Assembly (NCBI RefSeq): GCF_014235185.1 | Contig: NZ_CP060131.1 | Span: forward strand, 5,711,501-5,775,500 | Direction of reading: 5' to 3' | Source: Pseudonocardia petroleophila | GTDB taxonomy: Bacteria; Actinomycetota; Actinomycetes; Mycobacteriales; Pseudonocardiaceae | Length of the DNA stretch: 64,000 nucleotides | Part shown: positions 26,166 to 35,717 of the stretch, one piece after another | Numbering within the stretch: position 1 is the first letter of the stretch | How the letters are laid out: each line of letters starts with the position of its first letter | Program-made: the position numbers and the translations under genes | The notes under the pieces: generated by a model | What the model saw: the letters and a program-made list of their open reading frames with translations, nothing else | The model's database searches: none | What the model was told of the DNA's origin: nothing

Positions 26166-26371
26166 GGTGCTCGGTGGTGAATGGGTGACGCGGCCCTGGC
26201 CTCAGCACGCCGCGGGCGGGGTCCCGCAGGGAGGGCGGGGGTTCCGGGCTCGTCCGAGCGGGGTGGGAACGCCGCCAGGCGTCCGAGCGCAGCGAGGCCT
26301 GTCCCACCCGGTCGGACCGGGCCGGGGTTCATCGCCGCTCGCCCCGCCCACGGTGTGCTGACCTTCGGGCG
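26166..26371 (-). repeat. Structured intergenic leader repeat, copy 2
   Basis: It matches 23395-23595 over its whole length, including GTCCGAGCGCAGCGAGGCCT and TTCATCGCCGCTCGCCCC. It ends 14 bases upstream of the ssb ATG, exactly as copy 1 ends next to the 71-residue gene start. Probable shared 5' leader or regulatory RNA structure. Confidence 0.65.
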
Positions 26372-26466
26372 TCTCCTGCCCACGCCGTGCCCCAGGACGC
26401 CACCGGCGAACACACGGTCGTGACACGCGACCGATGGACGGACGATGCGCTCCAGCTGCGGGCCGG

Positions 26467-26898
26467 TCAGCCCGACGTGGGTCGGCGCGCCAGCCGGTGG
26501 ACGATCCAGCCCTGCATCGGCGGGGACGGCGGACATCTGTGGTCGTCGTTGGGATATGCCACACCGTCGACGCTGATCGACCAGTCGCCGTCGCGCGCAT
26601 CACCGTGGCGGCGGTGCCGGGCGCTGGTGTGCACGGTGAGCAATTCGCCGATGGGCAGGTGCGCGGTCGCGGTGACGTCGACGATGACGATCGCGCCGCC
26701 GTCCAGCACGGTCTCGGCGTAGTGCAGGCCGGCCGGGTGCGCGCCGCTGTGGCGGCAGGTCTCGACGAGCAGGCCTCGGGCGACGTTATGGGCGCCAAGC
26801 ATGCCGACATCACCGCGCAGCGCAATGTTGCTGTGCACGTGGGCGGGCAGCAGAAAGCTGCGGCTCCAGTCGTATGGGGTGAAGCAATCGCTGGGCAT
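26467..26898 (-). CDS. Hypothetical protein between parB and ssb
   Basis: A 143-residue protein from ATG 26898, with GGAGGGAG upstream. Strand-rich, with His and Cys positions (PAHVHSNIALRGDVGMLGAH; VETCRHSGAHPAG) and a DGGAIVIVDVTATAHLPIGE segment. No family recognised. It may be a plasmid housekeeping protein, by position between parB-like and ssb genes. Confidence 0.55.
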   Translation of the reverse strand: MPSDCFTPYDWSRSFLLPAHVHSNIALRGDVGMLGAHNVARGLLVETCRHSGAHPAGLHYAETVLDGGAIVIVDVTATAHLPIGELLTVHTSARHRRHGDARDGDWSISVDGVAYPNDDHRCPPSPPMQGWIVHRLARRPTSG

Positions 26899-26922
26899 CG
26901 CCGGTTCTCCCTCCGGTCGAGG

Positions 26923-26957
26923 GCCGGGTGGGGCCGCGGCGCACGGCCCCACCCGGC
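26923..26957 (-). terminator. 14-bp hairpin after parB
   Basis: GCCGGGTGGGGCCG (26923-26936) and CGGCCCCACCCGGC (26944-26957) pair perfectly around a 7-base loop, six bases beyond the parB stop and upstream of the next gene. Confidence 0.7.
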
Positions 26958-26963
26958 GGTGCG

Positions 26964-28736
26964 TCAGCCGGCGGATGCGACCTCGGCAGTGGCCTCCGCA
27001 GCCGGGGTGCCGTCCTCGCCTTCCGGTTCGGCCGCGGTGGCGACGTCTTCATCGGCGCCGCGCGCCCTGCCATCGCCGGATGCGCTGTCCGTGCGCTGGA
27101 CGAGGGTTGCGTCGGTGTCAGAGAGGACGAGCTGCTCGACCGGGGACAGCGGGTAGCCCCAACCACGCAACGCCGCGAAGTAGCTGCGGTTCTCCGCGGA
27201 CGGGTCACGCCAGGTCTGGCGGCTGGTGGCGTCTTCGGCCGCGCCGAGCAGTACGGCGAGGCTCAGCAGGGTCGCCCGGACCGGGGTGGCGGTGGCGGCG
27301 AGGTCCTCGATCGGGTTGGGCCGCGCGGCGTAGACGGTCCCGGTCGGGGCCAGGCCCAGCAGCTCACAGGCGGTGGGGTGCCCGGACTCCATCGCCCGGC
27401 GCAGGTCGTGCCCGGCATGCGCGAGCGTCGACGCGATGTAGGACAAGGCATCGCGCGGGGCGGTACGTCGGGAGAGGAAGCCGCGCATCCAGTCACGGCG
27501 TACCGCGGCGGCCGAGGCCCAGTCGCGATTGTTCGCGATCACCCGGCGTCGCTCGGCCTTGGCCTGCTCGGCGGCGAGGGCGAGCTCGCGTGCCGTCGCG
27601 CCGTCGCCCCCGTCGCCCCCGTCGCCGCCGGCGCTGTCGGTCGGCGCGACACGGCCCCAGCGGGCGACGTGGCCGTGCTCGTCGGCGGCGGTGCACCAGT
27701 GCACGACCTTGAGCCGCGGCTCTCGGTCCCATCCGCGGTGCACCTCGACGGTGGCCGCGTGGCCGGGGCACCCGCCGTGGGTGTCGGGGTCGAGTTCGGT
27801 TCCGCTGGGTGTCTGCGCGTCGAGCCGCAGCCCGCTGATCTGCGCCGCACCGCCGGTGTTGTCTGGATCGAGGACACGCACGCCCTGTTTGGTCAGCTCG
27901 GCGACGGTGTCGGCGACCTGGCGAGCGTCGGCGCGCTGATCGCGAAGCCGCTGGGCGACGTGCGCGAACTGGGCGGGCTCCTTGGCCGCGGTCACGGTGA
28001 GCGCCTTGACCGCCTCGACGTCCGGTCCGTCGGGGCTGTCGAACTCGGCGATGACGGCGACCTGGTCGAGGGTCAGGTCGTAGCGCTCCATCGCCGCGGT
28101 GGCGATCTCGCTACGCGCGACCGTGGTGGTCTGCTTCGCCCGGGCGGTCGGGACGTGGGTGCGGCGGGCGATCTGCCCCGCGGTCAGCCCGAGGTCGAGC
28201 AGCTGCTGGTGCGCGCGGACCTCGTCGACCTCGCTGGTCCCGGCCCGGTGGTGGTTCTCCTCGAGCTGGTCGACGATTCGGTCGATCACCTCGCGACGGT
28301 CATCGGCATCCGGGTCATCGCCGGGCCGGCCGGGCTCGACGAGCACCGGGACGCTGTCGCGGCCGGTCTCGACCGCGGCCAGGGTGCGGCGCTTGCCCTT
28401 GCGCACGACCAGCGCGCCCTGGTCGTCGCGGCGGACGATGATCGGTTCGCGGACGCCGCGGTCGGCGATCGAGCGCAGGAACGGCTTGTCCAGCGCGACG
28501 TCGCGGCGCACGTTCTGGCCGATGATCAGCGTCCGCGGATCGACACGCAGCAACTCGCCCACCGGCTCGTCGTCGTGGCTGTTGGACGTGTCGGCGTCGG
28601 CCCGCTCGGTCTCGGCGCCGGCAGTGGTGACAGCGTCGGCGGTCGTCTCGGCGGCGTGCCGGTCGTCGATGGCCGGCAGCTCGTCGAACTGTGCGATGTC
28701 GGTGGTGGTCTGGTCGGGTTTGGCGGTGAGGGTCAC
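26964..28736 (-). CDS. ParB-like protein (ParB/Srx N-terminal domain)
   Basis: A 590-residue protein. A ParB-type N-terminal domain (about 62-135) includes LRVDPRTLIIGQNVRRD, a GVREPIIVRR strand and KGKRRTLAAVE in place of the GERR box. A central helical DNA-binding part (about 165-260; LTAGQIARRTHVPTARAKQT looks like HTH) and a large C-terminal region with a CPGHAATVEVHRGW segment follow. It may act in partition or as an element regulator; no ParA partner is adjacent. GTG 28736 follows GGAGCC. Confidence 0.8.
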   Translation of the reverse strand: MTLTAKPDQTTTDIAQFDELPAIDDRHAAETTADAVTTAGAETERADADTSNSHDDEPVGELLRVDPRTLIIGQNVRRDVALDKPFLRSIADRGVREPIIVRRDDQGALVVRKGKRRTLAAVETGRDSVPVLVEPGRPGDDPDADDRREVIDRIVDQLEENHHRAGTSEVDEVRAHQQLLDLGLTAGQIARRTHVPTARAKQTTTVARSEIATAAMERYDLTLDQVAVIAEFDSPDGPDVEAVKALTVTAAKEPAQFAHVAQRLRDQRADARQVADTVAELTKQGVRVLDPDNTGGAAQISGLRLDAQTPSGTELDPDTHGGCPGHAATVEVHRGWDREPRLKVVHWCTAADEHGHVARWGRVAPTDSAGGDGGDGGDGATARELALAAEQAKAERRRVIANNRDWASAAAVRRDWMRGFLSRRTAPRDALSYIASTLAHAGHDLRRAMESGHPTACELLGLAPTGTVYAARPNPIEDLAATATPVRATLLSLAVLLGAAEDATSRQTWRDPSAENRSYFAALRGWGYPLSPVEQLVLSDTDATLVQRTDSASGDGRARGADEDVATAAEPEGEDGTPAAEATAEVASAG

Positions 28737-29305
28737 GGCTGGCTCCTGGGAGGGTTGGCCGGAGCGCGGCTCCAGCGGTTTGGGCGCCCCGGTGCGGGGC
28801 GCACTCGTCCAGGGCAGCGCCGTCCGCGGCGGGCGGGGGTTCCGGCTACGCCAGTCAGGGTGGACCGGCGGCGGCCAGAGGTGACCGGCCCGGGTCGACT
28901 GAACGACGGTTCACTCCGATGGCGACGGCCGGGTCCATCGGCCGTGGCCGCGGGCCGGCGTGCCAGAGTGCGGCGCCTCGCACCCGGGCGCCCCCGCGCC
29001 GACATCGGATGACCGGGAGTGGCGGCACCCTGATCAATAAGCAGCATGGCGCCACTTCGGTCGACATCGTCCTGCTCACGAAGCCCGCCGTCCAACTGTT
29101 CACCCCGCTGTAGCTGCGCCAACGGCGCAGGCGCCGGGTCCGGGCATGTGAGCGATGGCCGTTCACAGGCGATGCCGGCCCGACCGACGTTCCGGTGGCC
29201 TTACCGCTGCGGCTGTGCCGGAACGTGGTGAATGCCGAGGTCTCGGCGGCTGACACGCTCGGCCGAGGTGTGGGGTCACGTCGGCCGAGCGCCAGTCCGC
29301 TGGTC
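28737..29305. other. Gene-free stretch upstream of the parB-like gene
   Basis: No supportable gene. Positions 28797-28870 carry fragments of the leader repeat, such as GGCGGGCGGGGGTTCCGGCT. A small dyad TGAAC-GACG-GTTCA lies at about 28900-28914. It probably holds the parB promoter or a ParB site, but neither can be shown from sequence alone. Confidence 0.35.
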
Positions 29306-30448
29306 CTACCGCCCGCCGGCATCCGCCACCGGTGGATGCTCCGCCGAGTGGTCGCTCATCGAAGCCCGACCATCCAGGCCCCGGCGCCGAGTCCGGGTGA
29401 CGATCAGGTCGGCGATCTGCTCCTCGGTCTCCGCGCCGACCTGCCGCACCAGCACGGCGGCGGCACGGTCGGCGGCATCCGGGCCGACCCGCAGGTCCCG
29501 GGTCGAAGCCAGCGACGGCCCGTCCCAGGCGAACCGGCCCGGCCCGGCCTGCACCGCCCACGGGAACGCCCACACCGGGTCCTCGGTCGGTGCGCCGGCC
29601 AGCAACACCGCGACCCCACCACCCGGGGTGTCGATCACACAGTCGACGCCCACAGCGCGGACCAGCTCGGCGATCCGGTCCAGATCGACCACGGCGTACC
29701 CGTCCGCGACTTCGGGCGGCTCATCGGCTGTCTCGCGCGTCGCGCCGCCGGCCAGGGGGTGCTCTCCCCCGCTGGGGGCCGGGGCGGCTGTGATCACGCG
29801 GCCGTCGAACTGGCCGACCGTTCGGTCCGGGTCGACTCCCAGCCGAGCGAACCACTCGCAGACGATCGCGACTACGTCCCCGCCGTTCCACGACCCGTCG
29901 ACCTGCTCGACGCTCTTGAGCTGCACGAACAAGGCGAGCACGGCTCGTACCCCCGGCTGGTCGACATCCAGGACCAGGCGCTCGTCGAGCTGTTGCCCGG
30001 CCAGCAGGCCGGCCAGCTCGGCGGCGGGCACCACCCGCGGCGGGAGCGGGTCACGCCCGCGCAACCGGTCGATCTCGTCGTCGACACCGACCACCGGGGG
30101 CAGGCCGACGCTCCGGGCCCGAATCTGGTCCATCAGCGCGATCGCCGCCCCGCGCCGGTGCGCGCGGCGCCAGCTCGCGTCGGTCCACGCCCGGAGCCCG
30201 TCGTCGGGTTCGATCAGGTCGCGGCACGCCAGCAGCACCCGGTTGTCCGGTGGGTAGCTCGCCGGGGTGACGTCGGGATGTGCGGTGTCGTACACCATCA
30301 GATGCACCAGGTCGTCGACCACGGCGACGCGGGCCACCAGAACGTACGTGGCGGCGCCGTGGTTGGGCTGGTGGATGAGGTCTCCGACGCGCAACTGCCC
30401 GGCGGGGATCGTCGGGAACGAGCTCACGTGCGGCGGCATGGGGGTCAT
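29306..30448 (-). CDS. Large hypothetical plasmid protein
   Basis: A 380-residue acidic protein starting MTPMPPHVSSFPTIPAG, followed by a small beta-barrel-like start (LRVGDLIHQPNHGAATYVLVARV). The middle is helical and Arg/Asp-rich; the C-terminal half repeats VDLDRIAELVRAVGVDCVID-like alpha/beta segments. ATG 30448 follows GAAAGGA. Probably co-transcribed with the upstream DUF932 gene unless the hairpin between them stops transcription. Function unknown. Confidence 0.6.
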   Translation of the reverse strand: MTPMPPHVSSFPTIPAGQLRVGDLIHQPNHGAATYVLVARVAVVDDLVHLMVYDTAHPDVTPASYPPDNRVLLACRDLIEPDDGLRAWTDASWRRAHRRGAAIALMDQIRARSVGLPPVVGVDDEIDRLRGRDPLPPRVVPAAELAGLLAGQQLDERLVLDVDQPGVRAVLALFVQLKSVEQVDGSWNGGDVVAIVCEWFARLGVDPDRTVGQFDGRVITAAPAPSGGEHPLAGGATRETADEPPEVADGYAVVDLDRIAELVRAVGVDCVIDTPGGGVAVLLAGAPTEDPVWAFPWAVQAGPGRFAWDGPSLASTRDLRVGPDAADRAAAVLVRQVGAETEEQIADLIVTRTRRRGLDGRASMSDHSAEHPPVADAGGR

Positions 30449-30484
30449 TGCGGTGGTCCTTTCTCGGAGATGAAGCTGATGAGG

Positions 30485-30523
30485 CGGGGCCGGTCCCGGC
30501 AGGCTCGCCCGGGCCCGGCCCCG
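30485..30523 (-). terminator. Hairpin between the DUF932 gene and the next gene
   Basis: CGGGGCCGG (30485-30493) pairs with CCGGCCCCG (30515-30523), and an inner CCCGG/CCGGG pair extends the stem. It begins nine bases past the DUF932 gene stop. Confidence 0.55.
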
Positions 30524-30531
30524 TGGCGTGG

Positions 30532-31680
30532 CTATGCGGCGTGGGCGGCGGCCAGGGTCATCGCGCGCAGCCCCTGGCGCTCCAGGTCATGGGCGGCGTC
30601 GGCGTCGGCGAGGGTCTGCGCGACCGAGGTGACTGCGTGCAGGACACCGCCGGAGGTGATGTCGGAGCCGGAGATGAAGTGGGCCAGGATCGTGGCCTGC
30701 TGTTCGGTGGTGAACCGCAGCGCCTTCCCGACGTGCTCCAACGTCGCGGCCGGATCGCTGATCGCGACCCCGGCGGCGCGGGTGATCTCGGCCAGCTTCG
30801 CCCGGACGTAGCCATGGTCCAGGAACGTGGCCACGGCGTCGCGGGCCTGCTTCACGACCAGATCGAGCACCGCGTCCTGGGTGTCGGCCGACCAGCGCAC
30901 CACCCCGTCGGACAGCCGCCCGCCCAGGTGGACCTCGCGGACGGCATCCTTCGTGAGGGTCATGCCGTTGTCGCAGACCTGGACGGTGAGCTGCGGGGTC
31001 AGCGAGAACGAGCCGTGCCCGGTCTCGGAGTTCGACACCACGAACCCGGCGAACACCACCGGGTTATCCGCACCCCGCGCCCCGGTGAACGGGCTGCGGT
31101 AACCGGCCAGCAGGTCGGGGGCGTACTCGGCGACCTGCGGGGCGCGGACCTTCACGTACATTCGGCGCTCGGTCAGGTCACAGCTGGCAATGTCGACCGG
31201 CACGCCGGCGCTGCGGATGCCCTCCAGTCCGGCCATGAGGACGTCGAGGTTGTCCACCATGCGGTAGGAGTCCGACAGGAACGCCCGCGCCACCCCGGTC
31301 CCGCCGTCCGGGTTGTGCAGGCCGCGGACCAGGAAGCGGCGGTCCGGGTAGTCGGCCAGCCAGGTGTTGACGTTGGCGTCGTAGAGGCCGATCTGCTCCG
31401 CGCGTAGCCGGCGCAGGTAGGGCAGCGGGATGCCGAGCTTGTCGGCGATCCCGGCGTCGGCTGTCGCGGTCGGGCGCAGCACGGTCTCCCCCACCGTCAC
31501 ACCGTCCGGGGTGAGCCGGGGCTCGCCGACCCCGATCAACCGCAGATGGCCGTTCTCGGCGAGTAGGTGTCGGGCGGGGGCGACGACGTCGAGCTTCGCG
31601 GCGTGTTGGGCCTGCAGCAGCGCGACGAGGTCGGCGACGGTGGCGTTGCGGGTGGTGAGGATCGTGTCGGGCGTGGTCAT
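30532..31680 (-). CDS. DUF932 phage/plasmid-like protein
   Basis: A 382-residue protein of the DUF932 (phage/plasmid-like TIGR03299) family. Conserved segments include PLPYLRRLRAEQIGLYDANVN (in part), RFLVRGLHNPDG, FLSDSYRMVDNLDVL and the late SFSLTPQLTVQVCDNGMT. Such proteins are common on mobile elements; some are linked to defence or anti-defence, but the activity is unknown. ATG 31680 follows CGGAG. Confidence 0.85.
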   Translation of the reverse strand: MTTPDTILTTRNATVADLVALLQAQHAAKLDVVAPARHLLAENGHLRLIGVGEPRLTPDGVTVGETVLRPTATADAGIADKLGIPLPYLRRLRAEQIGLYDANVNTWLADYPDRRFLVRGLHNPDGGTGVARAFLSDSYRMVDNLDVLMAGLEGIRSAGVPVDIASCDLTERRMYVKVRAPQVAEYAPDLLAGYRSPFTGARGADNPVVFAGFVVSNSETGHGSFSLTPQLTVQVCDNGMTLTKDAVREVHLGGRLSDGVVRWSADTQDAVLDLVVKQARDAVATFLDHGYVRAKLAEITRAAGVAISDPAATLEHVGKALRFTTEQQATILAHFISGSDITSGGVLHAVTSVAQTLADADAAHDLERQGLRAMTLAAAHAA

Positions 31681-32569
31681 GACAACTCCGAGAGTGAGGT
31701 CCGATGCGCCGCGCGGATCGACACGGCGACCCCATCCACCGGGTGGGGCACGACTGCACGGCCCGACGGCGGCGCGAGCGCGGAGGACCCAAGCTCTCGC
31801 TCGATCGACGCGGGACCGCTGTACGTCTGTGTCCGCGTCAGCCCCCGGTGACGGGGCGGTATCGCTCGCATCGGGCGGGTGCTGTGGCCCTTCGCAGCGA
31901 GCGACGACGCCGGGCAGAGTCGAATGCCCCATCCGGTGGGGGACCCGCTGCTTCCTCCGGGAACCCGGCGGGCACCTCGTCGATCTGGCCCAACCGACGC
32001 ACGCGCCTCCCCCGTCTGGTTGTGGTCGATCCCGGCCTGCGCGGGTTCACGCGAGCAGTAAGCAGGTCGACCGCGACAGCCCGACTCAGGTGGACGTGCA
32101 GGCCAGAACCGGCGCGCTCGCCGCAACTGGCGGCGAGCATCGACCCACCCCAGCATCATGATCATGGGCAGGGCGTAGCGCTCCTGCATTTGCCCAGCGC
32201 GCCACGGGCTGCGTCCAACCCGCCACCAGCAGATCGCACACCACACGCGCAGGAACCCTGGCCTGCGGCAGCTGCGGCGGCACGAGCAGCAGCAACCCCC
32301 ACGCGGACATCAGACCCGAGATCCTCGCGGCGTAGCGGTGTGCCGTGCGTCGCCACCCGGATGACCCCACGCCGCCCGCACCCGCTGGGCGACGACCGCG
32401 ACACGCATGATCGTGTGGCCCAGCGTGACGACGACCCGGTCGCCAAGCCCGAATATCGCCGGAACCACCTGTGGCGAGGACGACACGCGTCGACATGACC
32501 GGTCGTCGTCGCGATTCTCGGTACGGTCCTCTCGGGGGCCGTCTCGGATGGCGAGCCCAGGAAGGCCAG
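31681..32569. other. Gene-poor stretch, possibly a decayed gene
   Basis: No intact gene is supported. On the minus strand, protein-like fragments occur in different frames: a VVVTLGHTIMRVAVVAQRVR segment near 32,350-32,450, SGLMSAWGLLLLVPPQLPQA near 32,260-32,320 and a YALPMIMMLGWVDARRQLRR segment near 32,100-32,180. This could be one frameshifted remnant or chance reading of GC-rich DNA. Confidence 0.3.
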
Positions 32570-35489
32570 GTGCGTTCCGAGGTGACCTATGACCTCGAGC
32601 AGCTCGGGACCTCGGGCTTCCAGGACCTCTCAGCAAGTCTGGCCGTCGCCGTGTTCGGTCCGGAAGTCCAGGTGATGGGCGCGGGTCGCGACGGCGGTCG
32701 CGACATGTACGTCGAGGGCACCCACACCTGGTCCGATCCGCGAGCACACACAGACAGCGATCCGGGCGATCACCAAGTGCGCAGCGACGATCCAGCCGCC
32801 TCGGAGATCTGGACCGACTACACCGTCTTCCAGGTCAAGCAGAAGGCCGTTCTCGCAGCGCGCCCGCAGGACAACGCGGCCTGGCTGTGGTCGGAGGTGC
32901 GCAAGGAGCTTGAGCTGTGGGTGACGACGTCAGCTGGCCGACGGCGGACACCTCGCCAGTTGGTGTTCATCACCAACGTCGCGCTGACGCCGACACCGGA
33001 GACTGGCGGGCACGACTACCTGCTGCGGAAGATCACCGAGTACGGGGACGCCTTAGCCGGTTCGTCCCGGGACGCGAATACGCAATCGGCGGCTGCTCGT
33101 CGCCGCAAGCTGCAGCGTCTGCGGAAGATCGAAAAGATCAGGTTGTGGGACCGGAAGATCGTATCCGCCTTACTCAACGTTCACGGAGATGTCCGACGGG
33201 CGTTCAAGGCCCTGATGAGCGTGCCCGATGTACTGGCCGACCTGGCCGCCCTGAGCGACACGTTGCCGACGCACGAGCTCGAGGACGGACTACGCCGTCA
33301 CGCCAGGACGGCCCTGCTGAACGACGGGAAGTTGTACTTCGCCGAGGCGGGCGGGGACAGCTCGTCGGTCCAAGTCCACGACGTCGCCGTCGACCTGCCG
33401 GTCCTGGGGGCCGACGCTTTGGGCAACGAGCCCGGCAACCCCGACGGCCCGACCCGTCGATCGTTGATCAATTTAGTGCTGGACCAGGCCGATCACGTGT
33501 TGAAGCCGGGCGTGGGTACGTCGCCCGCCCCGCGGCACCTGATCTTGACCGGCGATCCGGGCAACCCCAAAACGACGATCTCCCGGCTGCTGACGCAGGC
33601 CTACCGCGCAGCGTTGCTGCGGGACGCCGGAACCTGGGCGCTGATCACAGCACGGTCATAGATGGCACGCAGCAGGCACTGTCACGATTCGGACGGGCTC
33701 TGCCTCGTCATCCGCGCTGGCCGATCAGAATCGACCTGGCCGAGTACGCCGAAGAACGCGGACACCTTATCGACGACACGCTGATCCGCTGGATCGCCGA
33801 GAAGGTGACCGCCACCTCCAACACCGGTACGGTGACCGCCCGGGCCATGTACGCCTGGCAGACCGAGTGGCCGTGGTTTGTCGTGCTCGACGGCCTGGAC
33901 GAGGTCACCGAGCCGAGCGTGCGTGCAACGGTCATTGAGCGCGTCATCTCCTTCGTCAACGAGGCGGAAGGTGACGATTGCGACGTGTTCGTCCTGCTTA
34001 CGACACGCCCCTTCGGCTATATCGAGAACATTTCACCGGCGCACTTCCGCACCCTGTCCCTCGCCGACCTCACGCCGGAAGAGGCCATCAGCTACGGCAC
34101 CGCTGTCACCAACCTGCGGCTGCGCGACGACGAAGAGCGCCGGACCGCCGTGATCAGGCAGCTCAACGACGCCGCCGAGTCAGAGTCCTATCGACACCTG
34201 CTTCGCACCCCGCTCCAGGTGCTCATCCTCACGATCATCATTGATAGCAGCGCCGGCAACCTCGCACCGGACCGGTTCAGCCTGTTCTGGGGCTACTACA
34301 ACACCGTGTTCACCCGCGAACGCAACAAGCGGACCAGTCTGCGCACCTTGCTGCTCGACCGCGAACCGCAGATCACCAAGCTCCACGAACTCGTCGGCTA
34401 CGAGTTGCAACGCCGTAGCGAGGGCGGCGACCGCTCCTTTGCCGCACTCAGCGAGGACGAGTTGCGCCGCATCATCCGCGACAACCTCACCGACGCCGGT
34501 CACGAACCCGGCGCGGCCGGCGACGACCTCCTCGAGCGGATCCTGACCGCGGCCATGCATCGCCTGGTCCTCATCGCCCCCCGTGGCAAGCACGGCTTCG
34601 GTTTTGACGTGCGTCCGCTACAGGAAATGAGCGCCGCCCGGCATCTCACGAACGGTGACTTCGACGATGTCACCGAGCGACTGCGGCGCATAGTCGCCAG
34701 CCCGCACTGGCGCAACACATGGATCTTCGCCGCCGGTCGGATCTTCGCCCAGAAGCAGGACCACCTTCTGCCCCGCATCATCGACCTCGTCGACACGATC
34801 GACAACGCAGCTCCACGCAGACTTGGACGTGTCGCTCCCGTGGGCCCGCGTCTGGCGCTCGACCTTCTTGACGACGGAATGGCCCGGGCGTGGCCCATCT
34901 TCTGCAACCGGCTCCTCCGGCTCGGCCTCACTGTGCTGCACGAGCCCCAGCCGCCGGACCTGCCCGCAATCACGCGTGTCTTGATGCGATACGCGGACAC
35001 CGGTTCGACCCAGCGCAACGCGGTGGCCGATGAGATACGCAACCTCCTCGCCGGTACCAGGATCACCCGACTCAACATCGACTACATGCAGCAGAACGAG
35101 ATGGAGGCTGCCGAGGTCCAGGTCCACATCCGGCCGACAACCCGCGGATTGCGACTCGTGCGCAAGGACCGCAATCCCGTCTTGCTCCGGCCGTCGGACC
35201 GGACTGGGACGAGTTCGCAGCCGAGATCGAGACCGCTCCGGTGACCGGAGCGGACCGCGAGATCCTCGACCAGGCAGCCGCAATTCTACGGTGCGGCGCG
35301 TTAACTACTACGCAGGGACAGGAAGCTATCCGTCACGCCCTTCTCAGTACCGAGACGGCGACCGCGCTTGAGGCAGCACTGACTCACGTTCACGTCCGTG
35401 AGGTCACTCCCGATCTGTTTATAAATCTACGCGATCACGTCCTTCCGGACATTTATCGCACGGCTGCACACCGCAGCCCCGATCCATAG
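32570..35489 (+). pseudogene. PD-(D/E)xK nuclease-NACHT NTPase, two frameshifts
   Basis: The pieces add up to about 970 residues. GTG 32570 follows AGGAAGG. The N terminus shows a restriction-like nuclease signature: GAGRDGGRDMYVEG then YTVFQVKQKA (D…QxK). A linker leads to a STAND NTPase with a P-loop GDPGNPKTT (canonical Gly before Lys is Pro) and the NACHT Walker B VVLDGLDEV; a helical C-terminal sensor region follows. The frame changes near 33640-33660 (after WALIT) and near 35185-35200 (after NPVLL). Both shifts fit loss of one base. Nuclease-NACHT proteins act as anti-phage sensors. It may be inactive, or contain sequencing errors. Confidence 0.75.
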
Positions 35490-35680
35490 ACAGTCACCCT
35501 CGCCGCGGAGCCGCGAGCTTCTGGCTACGCACAGCTTCCGCCCTGTCTTCGACATACCATCGAACACGGACATGATCAGGTCGTGCGCCTCGGCGTCAGG
35601 GTCGATCGCTTCTCCTTACGGCGCGACGCCGTCGCAGCGTAATGATCACTGCCGCCACTGCCACCACGACTGCACCCAGC

Positions 35681-35712
35681 GGGAGTGTCAGATGAACGGT
35701 GTAACCGGTCGT
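35681..35712 (+). repeat. IS left terminal inverted repeat
   Basis: It pairs with 37019-37050; about 26 of 32 positions match by eye. Confidence 0.9.
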
Positions 35713-35717
35713 GATGG

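Noticed and set aside
28855..29322. 155-residue minus-strand frame before the parB-like gene
   Set aside because: Basic low-complexity reading overlapping several equal alternatives.
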